Below are positions 19,419 through 29,919 of a stretch of DNA of 64,000 nucleotides, one piece after another (positions within the stretch are counted from its first letter, which is position 1; every line of letters begins with the position of its first letter). The notes beneath the pieces are model-generated. The model worked only from the letters and a program-made list of their open reading frames with translations, was not told where the DNA came from and did not search any database. This stretch comes from Ectobius pallidus. Lineage: Eukaryota > Arthropoda > Insecta > Blattodea > Ectobiidae. The stretch lies in the NCBI GenBank assembly GCA_964059195.1, contig CAXKWD010000003.1, positions 195,262,174-195,326,173 of the forward strand, given 5' to 3'. A program made the translations under genes and the position numbers.

Positions 19419-19913
19419 CTATTCCTCACCCTCCACACCCGCTCTCCAATTTGTCGCTTTTTCAAACCTGAGCTGTCTTGCCTTCATTAAAAACTTCCCA
19501 ATGCCTTCCTCAACGTTGTTTCCCGTCAATAACTCCAAACATTTCCGTTGCTCCCTATTTGATTCCATAAAAGATAATGGTAAATATTTTTCAATCCAAT
19601 TTTCCAAACCTTCACATTTAGCCAAAATATCAAACCATGATTCTTCCCCCTTACATAATGGACAAACTCTCATTCCGTTTTCATCTGTGATCTTAATCAT
19701 TCTCCACGCACCGAGTCTAATCCAAGTGAGGCCTAGTTTACTGACTTTAGATCCTTTTCCTATGTATTGCTCTTTCCCCCACTCCAATTTTAACCGTGAT
19801 TGTAATTCAAGTAAAACCATACTTTGACATTGTGTATTTGTCTGTTGTCTATCGGTTCTTAACCTTCTTAGATAATTGTATATCAAAGAGTGTTTTTGGA
19901 CAAATTTTAACAA
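19419..19913 (-). pseudogene. LINE ORF2 C-terminal region
   Basis: A 164-codon frame with WIRLGAWRMIKITDE, then RVCPLCKGEESWFDILAKCE, a C-x2-C...C pattern like the cysteine motif that ends R1/Jockey-type ORF2 proteins after the reverse transcriptase. The following GKFLMKARQLRFEKA is the usual basic tail. The reverse transcriptase domain is missing: sequence upstream (19914 on) belongs to another LINE end in the same orientation. Confidence 0.55.
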
Positions 19914-19949
19914 TGAGAAAGTATAATTAAGTTTGTTCTTTTTCCTACG

Positions 19950-20630
19950 TGTTCATTTTAATACAACTGTAAATGCCTAACTAAAATACAGTATGATGAT
20001 GATAAGTTTATAGATCGCAAGCAATTCTTAGTGATCTGTGCACGGATATTCTCAGCAGTAGGGTGCCAGCCATGTCACGCTTCAAAATGTCTGGAACGTA
20101 TTGCTTCTTTTACAAGTTTTTTCCACTGCATTCTGTCTTGTACTCTCTTGTTAATGGTACTCCAAGGTAAATTTAATGGTCTGTTTGATTTCGTCATTCC
20201 ATCTCCTTCTTGATCTTCCTCTTCTTCTACTTCCACCTATCTTGCCTAGCATAATGTCTTTTTCTAATGAATTAGATCTTCTCATGATGTTCCCAAAATA
20301 AATAAATTCGAGTTTTGTGGCTCGAACTTCAAGCGAGAAGTCTGGTTTTAATTCTTCAAAAATTGACCCATTGGTTCTTTCATCTGTTCATTGTACCTTA
20401 AGTAGCTTTCTCCACGTCCACATCTCAAAAACATAGAGTTTCTTCTTTTCCTCACTTCTTGAAGTCCAACTTTTGCATCCATATGACATAATTGGGTATA
20501 CCATTACATGAATGATTTTCATTTTTGTTTTAATTGAGATTCCATAATCACTTATGATTCTATGAAGTTTCTTCATTGCTACCTTCCCCAAAGTTATTCT
20601 GCACAACTTTGAAATGAGTTTCAAGGGAAG
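19950..20630 (-). pseudogene. LINE reverse transcriptase C-terminal (thumb) fragment
   Basis: Frame 20388-20624 reads RITLGKVAMKKLHRII, SIKTKMKIIHVMVYPIMSYG, CKSWT and FEMWTWRKLLKVQ. This is the thumb segment that follows the YxDD core in CR1/RTE-type 'craniofacial development protein 2-like' retroelement proteins. Past 20388, in another frame, come KLEFIYFGNIMRR and RRRGRSRRRWNDEIKQ, the matching C-terminal blocks. So the 3' 200 codons of a LINE, with at least one frameshift, no palm domain. Confidence 0.75.
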
Positions 20631-20636
20631 AGCGGG

Positions 20637-21343
20637 TTATGTCTGTGTCTTCTCTTGCGACGTAGTGGAATTTGTCCTTTTCAATTTTTGTATCACAAAC
20701 TTCAACAAATGTTTTAGGAGTAGTAATTTGCTTGTCTGAAGACTCTCTTTTTTAGCCAGATGCTTAGTAGTTCCACCAATACCGCTGCATTCTGACTTGC
20801 CATGACTAGCGGCAAAGAAAGACCACTGTGCGTTCATTTGGAAATCTTCCTAATGATGACAGAGATTTCGGTAGTTTGAGTTATTTTTGTGCTGCACAGA
20901 TCACTGTACCTATGTACCTGTTGGATGTGAGGAAATGTACCGTTTATATACTTCAAAACTATTTCTTGAGTTTTGTATACCATATTCACATCATGCTTTA
21001 ATTCATCGGAAACAATACAATGGGACAAGGTCATCTTCTCTCCGTCAGGACTTTTATAATGCGCTACCACAGGGTGCAAAGTACAAAAATCAGAAGTCCA
21101 GTGGTACCCTTGTACCCTATCTTGGATGATGAATGAAAAGTTTTCACTGAAATCTAGTAGAATAATAGCAGTGTTGAATGGAAGGTTTCCTTTTAAATTT
21201 TTAAGGAAGGAAGACTGTGTCTTTGCTATAAAAGAATGAGGAATCAAGCATTGTATTTTGTCTGTTAGATCATTAATGAACTCATCTACTGTGAATCGTA
21301 TGAGCATTTTTCCCTCGTGCCACCTGGAATGTGATAAACACAT
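20637..21343 (-). pseudogene. member of an unnamed invertebrate repeat-protein family (DFSENFSF type)
   Basis: Two frames give: HSFIAKTQSSFLKNLKGNL, IILLDFSENFSFIIQDRVQG, YHWTSDFCTLHPVVAHYKSP, SLSHCIVSDELKHDVNMVYK, then after one frameshift near 20890 QWSFFAASHGKSECSGIGGT and TKHLAKKESLQ. I recall the same block order in many uncharacterised, multi-copy invertebrate proteins, suggesting a transposon-encoded protein, but I cannot name the family or its chemistry. DFSEN, HxDG-like YSD and HGKS are the candidate functional residues. Truncated at both ends; the downstream end abuts a LINE fragment at about 20632. Confidence 0.6.
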
Positions 21344-21552
21344 ACGCGAACATTGCGTTAAGGCGGTATCTCTTATTTTTGTACTTTAAAACTGTCTACT
21401 CGCCACACACACACACCGTACTATGGGACCGCAGCAGCGTTGCACTGACTCGTACACAACCACGGAACACACTACGTGAGTCATTTGTCTCCTGCCCGCA
21501 CGACACTCCCATCGTAGCAGTGTTGCCAGTTTGAGTTAAATGACCCTCGTAC

Positions 21553-21849
21553 GTGGATGACTACAACCCTGAGATATATAAATTACAAAGGGAGATTTGA
21601 AGGATAAGAGAATTAGACAAAGATGTATAAGAAATGCGTGGATGACTACAATTAAAAAAGAACGATTTTAGGAGGATACATGGATGACTACAACCCTGGA
21701 GAAGACACATACAAAGGAAGACCGAAGGAAATGGAGACCACAGAAGAGAGAACTGAAAGGTGTGAGGGAAAACCTAAAATGGAGAAAAGCAAAGGTCTAT
21801 GGGAAAGGAGCAGCTGTCATGGAGGCCAGGGCTATTACTTCTTTGCAAT
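21553..21849. repeat. minisatellite units plus 170-bp repeat, copy 2
   Basis: GACTACAACCCTG-containing units at 21553-21679 followed by the 170-bp segment at 21680-21849 shared with 18861-19030. Confidence 0.85.
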
Positions 21850-22511
21850 AATCTCTCGAATCACACTGGTCAAATCGTCAATCGCCTTAATCTTCTTACT
21901 CTCAAGCTCCTCCATCCGCTGCATTCTTGCTTGGTCCATGGTCTCCTGCCTTTCCACATACTCGACAACCCATTTGGGTGGGGGAGAATCACGTTTCCTT
22001 TTAAGTTGCCTACTGAGAGTAGCTGAAACACTGGGAGGGATGAGATTAGAAGTAGCTTGTACATGGGATGGAATGGGATTTGGAGTGCCAGAATCAGAGC
22101 ATGAAGCTAATGATGGTACAATGGTATGATGATTCTGGCACGTATAGATGTGGATGGAAGGAAAATTGAATTTTTGTAAGGAGTTGGAGATGGAATGCTG
22201 CTGGAGATTTCTTGTTGGGTGATCGGACTGGAAGGGAATGTATTTGTAGAAAGACTAGACATCTCTTGACAGGAAGGGGATGGATTAGAAGAAAGACTGG
22301 AAACCAAATGGGACTGTGGAGGGACTATATTTGGTTGGTTTCCCATCCAGAAAGGAATCCAAAACCTCTTCAAATTCCCAGTATGGCTGTGCCCCTTCTC
22401 CACTTTTCTTGGAGGTATCCTTCCTCCTCTTGTAAGTGGCTATACTTGATAACATAACTTGATACATGCATAACATGCGGTGTTGTCGGTCCGTCAGCCA
22501 ATCATTCAAGC
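21835..22511 (-). CDS. Myb/SANT-like transposon accessory protein, 3' exon
   Basis: Open from a strong 3' splice site (CTCTCCTCTTCCACTCAG ending at 22512) through LNDWLTDRQHRMLCMYQVML, SSIATYKRRKDTSKKSG, YWEFEEVLDSFLDGKP (an aromatic-rich helix pattern as in MADF/Myb-like adaptors), a Ser/Pro-rich linker, RKRDSPPPKWVVEYVERQ and a C-terminal coiled coil ending IREIIAKK, stop at about 21835. Minor frame slips split it (22107-22403, 21870-22064). Such proteins bind DNA for Harbinger-like elements or are domesticated. The 3' end lies inside the 170-bp dispersed repeat. Confidence 0.5.
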
Positions 22512-22812
22512 TGAGTGGAAGAGGAGAGGTAACAATGCATTACTGTAAATAGATTAAAATTGTGATTATGTAATTTTGGTATAGCTTAGGCCTACTAAAG
22601 GTCACAGAAAAGAAAGAAAAAAAAACTCCACTTCACACACCTGAAACTTTTGGATGATGTTCATTTTTCCTGCTGTGTGAGAATAAACACGTATTTCATT
22701 TTAATAACTTTACACCCTATAGTACGTATTTGTTACGTGATGACTTAAATATCCATGCAAAATATATGATATATAGATACATTGTATAGATAAGTGATTT
22801 ATGGTACTCACA
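22512..22812 (-). other. probable intron of the Myb-like gene
   Basis: Bounded by GTGAGT near 22807-22812 (alternative GTAAGC near 22826) and the pyrimidine-rich CTCTCCTCTTCCACTCAG. AT-rich inside. Exon phases do not join cleanly without losing a few codons, so the exact donor is uncertain. Confidence 0.4.
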
Positions 22813-23007
22813 TTATGGTGAGAAGGGGCTTACTCCTAGTGACGAATCACTGGTCTCTCCTTCCTCCGAGGTGGAATGGCTGCCAGGAGAGATTATTATT
22901 TGCTGGACACACTCTTCCAGAATTCCATCTTTCTTCCAAGCTTCTTCGATGGCTCCTCGAATATGTTCTACCACTTTTGCCCAATTCTCGGAAGTGACAT
23001 TCTCCAC
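22813..23007 (-). CDS. 5' exon candidate of the Myb-like protein
   Basis: Reads ENWAKVVEHIRGAIEEAWKK, DGILEECVQQIIISPGSHST, then an acidic serine-rich end. Amphipathic helices at the start. It is in frame with the upstream CCCH/RS frame, separated by one TAA (NGK-stop-NSHTKEG), so the two may once have been one protein. Confidence 0.4.
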   Translation of the reverse strand: MENVTSENWAKVVEHIRGAIEEAWKKDGILEECVQQIIISPGSHSTSEEGETSDSSLGVSPFSP

Positions 23008-23028
23008 TCCTTCCTTAGTGTGGGAGTT

Positions 23029-23346
23029 TTATTTGCCGTTTGCCCTTCGAGATCTTCTTCCTCGATCCCCGCGGCCTTTAGGTGATCGACCAGTGAATTG
23101 AGAAATTCTCTTATGGGCTTGCCTATCTCGTGAACGTGATCTGCTCCTATAGTAATTAGCATCTTCTGTGGACTTTTTCTCAATCAAGTAATCTACTTTT
23201 CTTTCGATAGTATCCATAGACATCATCAAATAATCTAGCATAGCGCCAACTCTCCATGGTTCTTGAACAAACATCATGTAATTGTGTTCATATTGACAAG
23301 CAGACCCATAAGAGCACAATCCTCGTGTGAAATTGTTGCATGCCAT
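23029..23346 (-). CDS. small CCCH zinc-finger protein with RS/RG-rich tail
   Basis: 105 codons from ATG. The first 21 residues form a canonical CCCH finger, CNNFTRGLCSYGSACQYEH (CX7CX5CX3H), an RNA-binding fold. A helical middle (VGAMLDYLMMSMDTIERKVD) is followed by RSRSRSRDRQ and GRGDRGRRSRR, like splicing-factor RS domains. I do not recognise this as part of a known transposon. It sits between a Gypsy gag start and the Myb-like exon. Its last 27 bases recur at 24334-24360. Confidence 0.5.
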   Translation of the reverse strand: MACNNFTRGLCSYGSACQYEHNYMMFVQEPWRVGAMLDYLMMSMDTIERKVDYLIEKKSTEDANYYRSRSRSRDRQAHKRISQFTGRSPKGRGDRGRRSRRANGK

Positions 23347-23365
23347 CTTGTGCTTGTCTTGTAAT

Positions 23366-23924
23366 TCAAGCTGACCCTGAGTTCCCTGTTGAGCTGGAGT
23401 TGCTCTGGCTGATGAGCTCTTCTAATCTCTTGTTTATTTGGTCATTATTTCTTAAACATTCTGATCTGACAGCTTCTACTCTTTCATTAGTTATTTTGAT
23501 TTCTTCACTGCATTTATCAACTTTTCCCCCAGTTTTTTTTATTTCTTCACCACTCTTCCTAATTTCACTTAACATCAATGCAAGCATTTGATTAATATCA
23601 TTAGACTGGATATTTGTACCTACATTACTGTTTTCAACACTACCACTCTCATTTTTATTTGATACTTCACAGATTTCCATAGTTATTTGAGTATTATTTT
23701 GACTTTTCTGCCGTTATATTATTATTTTGTGACTTTTCACCTGCATTACTCTGTTCAACATTAGGATTATTTTCCATAATTTCCATTGAATCAACTCTTT
23801 GATCTGTTTCATTAATTGACAAATCTAATATATTATCATCATTTTCAAACTGTTGTGTCAGAGGCTCCTGAGCATTTTGCGATTCAGCCATCTTAATCAC
23901 AAATCTCCCGGATCTTAATTTCAT
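23366..23924 (-). pseudogene. gag: Gypsy-like gag N-terminus
   Basis: Begins MKLRSGR, a common start for insect Gypsy Gag, then an acidic region and a long coiled coil (EIRKSGEEIKKTGGKVDKCS, EEIKITNERVEAV, RNNDQINKRLEEL). One stop at 23691-23693 splits it. It stops at 23366 (GNSGSA) exactly where the CCCH frame region starts; capsid and zinc-knuckle parts are gone. The upstream leader, primer-binding site and LTR support the assignment. Confidence 0.55.
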
Positions 23925-24500
23925 GAAAATTTAATTTATTCTTTGCAAATTTGAATTTATTATTATTATTTGTTCTTAATTTAATTAATTAATTATTTGA
24001 TTATTAATTAACATCTTATTATTTGACACTGTTTTACACACAATCACTACTTAGATCTACTCTTATCTGTATGTTAGTTGATGTGGTTTCCGTCGTTGTG
24101 CCCTTCCTTCAAATCTCGTCCATGGTATGCCCTTCCTTCAGATTCCATGTTTCTCTCTTGATTGATGTGGTTTCCCCCGGTGTCCCGCGTTGCATTCAGC
24201 ATGTAGCCATCTGTGGTGTTGTACACGTCGACTTAATTATAGTTGATGCGTTAATGTTCGTCATTTTCGTACCAATAGTTCGCGCTATTTATGTGTCAAC
24301 TGTTCTATTTGCCCCAGCGTTGGGAAGTCAGTATGTGGAGTTTTATTTGCCGTTTGCCCTTAACAGAATAAACTCACACAATAATTAATCTAATATTTTA
24401 ATAATTAGCTCTCGCAATATCCTTAGGTCCATTCAATTAGCTACTATATATTGATTCTGTGTGTGAGCATGAAGTCTGATACCTATAATTAAACCGAAAG
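23925..24500 (-). other. 5' leader of the Gypsy-like element
   Basis: Between the candidate primer-binding site and gag. No frame of its own (the plus-strand 121-codon frame here is antisense). Contains at 24334-24360 a near-copy of the CCCH gene's 3' end (23022-23047). Confidence 0.4.
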
Positions 24501-24517
24501 AGTTCCATTGGGCGCCA
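24501..24517 (-). promoter_or_regulatory. candidate tRNA primer-binding site
   Basis: Minus strand TGGCGCCCAATGGAACT: the TGGCGCCC start is shared by many Gypsy and retroviral primer-binding sites (tRNA-Lys/Ser/Arg types). Confidence 0.5.
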
Positions 24518-24521
24518 AGAT

Positions 24522-25567
24522 TGCTTGATTAAGCTAATCTAATTTAGATTGATTTAGGTTAGAGTTCATTAATGCACACACTGTACATCGTTGAGGTCAT
24601 ATTGCTAGCTGCGGTAGAACGTCTTCCTTCTCTCAGGGCTATAGCATTTACCATGACTGGATACAACGGGGATTTAGAGATAGTCAATTCTGCAAAAAAC
24701 ACTTTTATTAATTGTAAATCTCGTTAATTCTAAATTACACATTACTAGCTTAAACAGTATTCAGAGATTCGGTTGTTCACCATCTGCCAATTCGTCCGGT
24801 TTCGTAATGTACAATGTTTATTACCAGTTCTAGTACGTGGCTCGTATTTAGTATGTCTATTTACTTCTCAATGTTTATTTCAATGTCCCGCTATCACGCA
24901 CTAGTTTTCAAAGCTTGTACTTACTGTTTGTATTTCACCTCGTAGGCCTGCTTTACGTCGGTATTCAATATCACTTTGATATAAAAGTATTACTTCTACA
25001 TATTTCTGCGAATTATAAAGTGTACTAAATAAACCCGGTCGTCTATGTTATCATCGGCTTCTCGCATAACTACACGACCTGACTTCTATGTTTTAACTGA
25101 ACTTACTTAATTCTTCCTTCGAACTGTTCTTACAGAGTGCTATATTACAACTGATATCGCGTAAAGTATTGATATTCCTAAATGGGATACCAATGGACCT
25201 GTGATTGGTTAGATTCCTATGCGATTCCTGCCTAGGAAACTAAACGATCCTCTTTCATTGGCTTAGATGGTTCAAACCTCGCCTCCTTTAATTAAAATAT
25301 TTTAATATCACATGACCATGTACATAGGGGGTGGGCTACCTCAACATGCTTGGCTTCTGCTAGAGTTCACTACACCTAACGGTACCAGCTAATCCTCCAT
25401 AAATCCTTTACGAGTCAAAGCTGTCTTCGCTACTGTTAAGTCTATTCAACTGAGTTTTCAAGTTTTATGCCTCATTTCCTCTTGGACTCCTGAAATTGCT
25501 ATTCTGATGAGTGTAATACTGGCCTCAGTTCCTTCTAGCTACAGCTATACATTATTTAACCCTTACA
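24522..25567 (-). repeat. candidate 5' LTR of the Gypsy-like element
   Basis: Placed by its neighbours: on the minus strand it would begin TGTAAGGGTTAAATAATG (at 25567) and end ...CAAGCA, four bases before the primer-binding site. No second LTR is in the window, so limits are inferred. No gene inside. Confidence 0.35.
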
Positions 25568-25639
25568 ATATCTTTATTCTATCTGAATTAATCATTTATT
25601 CTTACGTACTGGTAATTTTCGCCACATTAGTGAGTTGTT

Positions 25640-26714
25640 CTACTTCAGATACTGTAAATTTTGTGTTATTTCATGCCACATAGCCTTTTCACTTGAGCCC
25701 ATATCATTTCAATAGGGTTCAAATGAGCATGGTAGGGGGGAAGGCGAATAACTTTATGCCCATATTCCTTGATTTATAAATATTCACAAACTCCATTAGT
25801 TCCTTTTTTTTTTATCATCTGGATCAATCTGGATTCCAAGTTTTGCGGAGACATTGTTGTGGACCCACAATAATATGTCTGCCTTCTTCCATCCCATTGT
25901 TGGAGCCTTGTTAGGTACCACTGAGTGGTATTTTGTATTATTCATTACAATGGTGGAATTTGGAGGAATATTTGTCATTAGGCTGTTAACAAACCAATTT
26001 GTGAAAGATATTGCATTCATTTCCTCATGGAAATCGACAGTTTTCCTTGACCTAAACATGAGAAAACAGTTTGGGACAAAACCTTGAACAGATCCAGCAT
26101 GAACAACAATAATCCTACCTCGCTTATGTAATGGGGCATTGGTTGGTTCTGTTGGTCCATCCTTTGGTTAAAGTATGGCCTGCATTTACCCAGGTCTCAT
26201 CCAGCCAAACGATGGAGCTGAAGTCTAACTTCCTTATCTCTCACAAGTACCGAGATCTGTTCTTTCAGTCAGCACACTTTTTGTTGGGATATTTTTCAAA
26301 ATTAATCCCAAATTCATGCAGAAACATGCGGAGAGAGGATTTGCTTCCATGAAAAAGATCTGCCTCTTTAAGACTAGAATGTAGCTAGTACAAAGTAGGA
26401 AACTCTTTTCTTTCATAATACCGGTAACTATATATATGGCGATAAATAGCATCTACCTGGAAAGCATCTAAATCTGTAACAGTCTTATGGCGATGTTGGG
26501 TTTTACCTGGGGTTTCTAAGAGTACTTTTGAAGATTCAGGCTGTGATTTCACTGCTTCTTCATCTGTTCTTTCTTTTTCTTTCCCTAAATTGACAACTGT
26601 ACTTTTATTTATTTTAAGTGCAGCTGCTGTTCTATCTAACACTTTATTAACATCAATAATTGGTCCACCTTTTTCTCTTTCTAGTTCGAAATATGCCCTT
26701 AAAGAACATACCAT
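25640..26714 (-). pseudogene. IS630-type Tc1/mariner-superfamily transposase relic
   Basis: N-terminal frame 26385-26714: RAYFELEREKGGPII, LDRTAAALKINKSTVVNL (helix-turn-helix). Then, in shifted frames, the DDE domain: VWLDETWVNAGHTLTKG (first Asp), RIIVVHAGSVQGFVPNCFLM, IVMNNTKYHSVVPNKAPTMG, and GHKVIRLPPYHAHLNPIEMI (final Glu). The second catalytic Asp, expected as MDN, is Asn here (AAT for GAT). With that change and the frameshifts it cannot be active. Confidence 0.8.
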
Positions 26715-27322
26715 CTCACGAGCTTGACCGCGAAAGCCATTCCTTGTCCAACCTTACCATACTTTTTCTTTGGGAAACATGTTCGTGGCCTCCCCCTACG
26801 TTCTTGCCCTGGATCAGATATTGTCACTCACACAGCAATTGCAGCAGAGGTTTTAAAGTCTAAAATAATTACCACAATACCTGTGACTACAGTATAGCGG
26901 CGATAGTAATAGCACAATTCACCAATTTAATATAGTCACACAAACTTTATAATATCGTGCCATAGCTCGATACAATACTGTTAAAGTAAACAAACATGTG
27001 GCAACACTGACACAGAGCTTGGGCGAAGGGTGCGGAAGGGACATAAAGATGATAGGCGACTTCAAGGTCAACCTTCTTTGTCATGGCAACGGACCCATAA
27101 AGCACATGCGGGACGCTTGCGACGGAAAGCTGAATTCGGAAGTTACATTAATTATGTAGGATATCAAATGAAAAGGTTATGTAGGTACAATAGGAAATAC
27201 ATGGGATGAATTAAACTAAATTCTGGTAACTCAGAGGACCACTCATTGAGAGCAAGAAGGACTTAAACGCAGGTCGAGGAACAGAGATCCATGGATTATA
27301 ATTGGAAATACAATCTTACATG
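26715..27322. other. no gene; 5' flank of the IS630-like relic
   Basis: Terminal region of the previous element is expected here but no inverted repeat partner was found at the other end. Confidence 0.3.
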
Positions 27323-27324
27323 TA

Positions 27325-28587
27325 CGAGGGTCATTCAATAAGTAAAGAGACAAATGGCTATAGCTCTAAAACGGTTTATTTCAATCTTTCAAAATTAAGG
27401 CTATTTTTCAACATAATCACCCCCTACAGTTATGCACTTGTCCCATCTTTCTTGCAGCTTCCTAATTCCCTTGGCGAAGAATTCTTTCGATTGACCCCGA
27501 AGCCACTTTTGCACCGCTTCCTCAACTTCCTCATTGCTAGCAAATCTTTTTCCATGTAGGGCGTCCTTGAGTGGTCCAAACAGGTAAAAATCAGATGGGG
27601 CGAGGTCAGGACTGTAGGCAGGATGAGGTAAGACCTCCCAACCCAATTCTTGAAGCTTATCACGGGTCAGCTGGGCTGTATGAGGGCGGGCGTTATCGTG
27701 CTGAAGAATGACTCCTTTTGACAAGAGTCCACGGCGTTTGCTCCTGATAGCTGGTCTAACTTTGTGTTCTAGCATCTCAGAGTAGTATTGGCTATTGATA
27801 GTTCGCTGATCTTCAAGGAAATCGCAATAGACTGGACCCTGTGAGTCCCAAAAGATGGTCAGCATCACTTTACCGGCGGAAGGTTGAACCTTGAATTTTT
27901 TGCGAACTGGAGAGCTAGTGTGTTTCCACTCCATACTCTGCCTTTTGGTCTCAGGGTCGTAGTGATGGATCCAGACCTCGTCGCTGGTCACTATTCTTTC
28001 AAAAAAAGCGTCTCCTTCAATCAAACTTCGTTGTTTTAAGTCTTGACTAATGGAAAGCCTTGATTCTTTATGAGCGTCAGTAAGCTGTCTGGGAACCCAT
28101 CTGGCACACGATTTTCTGTACTTTAAATTGTTCTGAATGACATTGTGAACAGTTCCAACACTTGAAGTTCTTCAGCTATCATTTCAACAGTAATTCTTCT
28201 GTTATCACGAATAAGTCCGTCAATCCTCGATTCCAACGAGGGACCAGAAACTTCCACTGGACGTCCACATCGGGGTTCATCACCTACACTTGTTCGGCCA
28301 CTTTTAAACCGATCAACCCACTTGTAAACATTCGCACGGGTCATACAACTTTTACCGTACTGTATCAACATTCTAGACACAATTTCACTTGGTTTTACAC
28401 CTTCTGCGACTAAAAATCTAATGACTGAGCGCTGCTCTTCTAAGGTGCAATCTTCTAGTGGACTTGCCATGGTGAATTGAAAATTTTGAGGTTATGTTGA
28501 CATAAAATGATGAAACAGCTGATCAGAGCATATCCCAAGGTTGCCAACTAACACCCCTGAAAAGATTACTTATTGAATGACCCTCGT
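27325..28587 (-). mobile_element. mariner element, complete with TIRs and TA duplication
   Basis: Ends CGAGGGTCATTCAATAAGTA in inverted orientation at 27325 and 28587; TA at 27323-27324 and 28588-28589. Length 1263 bp, the normal size. One transposase gene, minus strand, split by a single small frameshift. Confidence 0.95.
27401..28470 (-). pseudogene. mariner transposase (DD34D), one frameshift
   Basis: ATG at 28470. First frame to about 28160: helix-turn-helix region with VIRFLVAEGVKPSEIVSRML and YKWVDRFKSGRTSVGDEPRC, GRPVEVSG. The frame breaks just after EELQ; restoring phase there links to the rest, read from 28024 as IVTSDEVWIHHYDPETK, LSKGVILQHDNARPHTA and HPAYSPDLAPSDFYLFGPLK, which hold the three catalytic aspartates. 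C-terminus DKCITVGGDYVEK then stop. It cuts and pastes DNA into TA sites. Apart from a deletion of one or two bases the gene is whole, so the copy is young. Confidence 0.95.
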
Positions 28588-28589
28588 AA

Positions 28590-29919
28590 TTAACAATGTA
28601 TACTTTATTCTCACTAAATGTATTAATAGAAATAATGGAAATAAACTGAAGTTGTATCAAAATATGCAATATAGTTAGTTGGCGGGAAAAGATCACGTGG
28701 TGATAAATATATTGAATTTATACCAACGATAATTATATGAAAACACTCGAAATTCTTGTAGGAATTTGTAAATTTGCTATAAGATTATCAGTCTTGATAA
28801 TAATTGCACTTATATAAGCACTTCACTAAGAACACTGATTTCACAATGCAAGCTACTTATAATACAAGCCTAACAGACGGCTCTGGAAGGTTGTGAATAT
28901 TGAAATAATACGATAATTAATGAAGAATTATTATACGTATACAATAAAACCGAAATACTAGGTTTTATGTGAATATTCGCGGTTTAAGAACAAGATGCTA
29001 CTGTAGCCTTTGTCTAGAAACGCACGACCAGAGCACTGCATGAACACGTCTGGATCATGTAGCTGCTTCCTTTGTACTGAAATGCAATGACGCCTTGCAT
29101 ATGACGCCAAGCCAAAGTTTGCACACGGCACTAAATGGATGATGCAACATTGCGCTAAAATCTAGCTGAGTCGACGCGGGAGTGATATAGCGAAACATTT
29201 GAAATAAAATAACCAGAGACATGAGGCTTACACGTACATTCACCCCGGCGTTGAAGCATAGCTTTAACAAAAAATAAATAAAGTTCAAGCTGAATTGGTA
29301 ACACGTATTTATATAACACTGAAAGAAACACTGATTCTACACTACTTAGACTGGCAACACACATAGCATGATGTGAAAGTCAGGTATAGATGATGATGAT
29401 GATGTATGGAATCCACTAAGAAGCTGGAGAAATCTTTAGTGTAGTAAGAGATGACCCAAGACGAGCAGCGACAATAGGATAACATCAAATAAGAAGTGTA
29501 GAATGGAAAATTGTTATACTACAGTAATATTGGAACAGTAATATTGATAATTGCTTTCTACCAACATGGAGTATGTTGATATAACTATCATGGAAATGGT
29601 AGGTGAAGGAATTCCAATGTTAAGCATAACAATAACTGAAACTCAACTGTTACATAGAAGACAGTACAGTATCCATGAATGGATTAAGGAGAATTAACTG
29701 TTGACATAGAACAGAGAAACTAGGAATCAGTAATGGAATTTCAATGTTCAGAATAACGATAACTGAAGCGAGTAATATTCTCACGAACAAAGAAATAAAC
29801 CCATGTAGTCCTTGTGACTTGGAATTGCGATCTGATGACCGACGATTACTATGCAGATAGCCACAATCGATAAATCAATGTAAGTAAGGGAAGTCATGTA
29901 TAACATCAATGAAACAGCA
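28590..29919. other. no gene seen
   Basis: Unremarkable AT-rich sequence; short ATG run (GATGATGATGATGATG) at 29385-29402. Small frames on the minus strand at 29055-29364 have no motif. Confidence 0.35.

Noticed and set aside
24023..24388. 121-codon plus-strand ORF
   Set aside because: Lies antisense to the Gypsy leader and reads hydrophobic low-information sequence.
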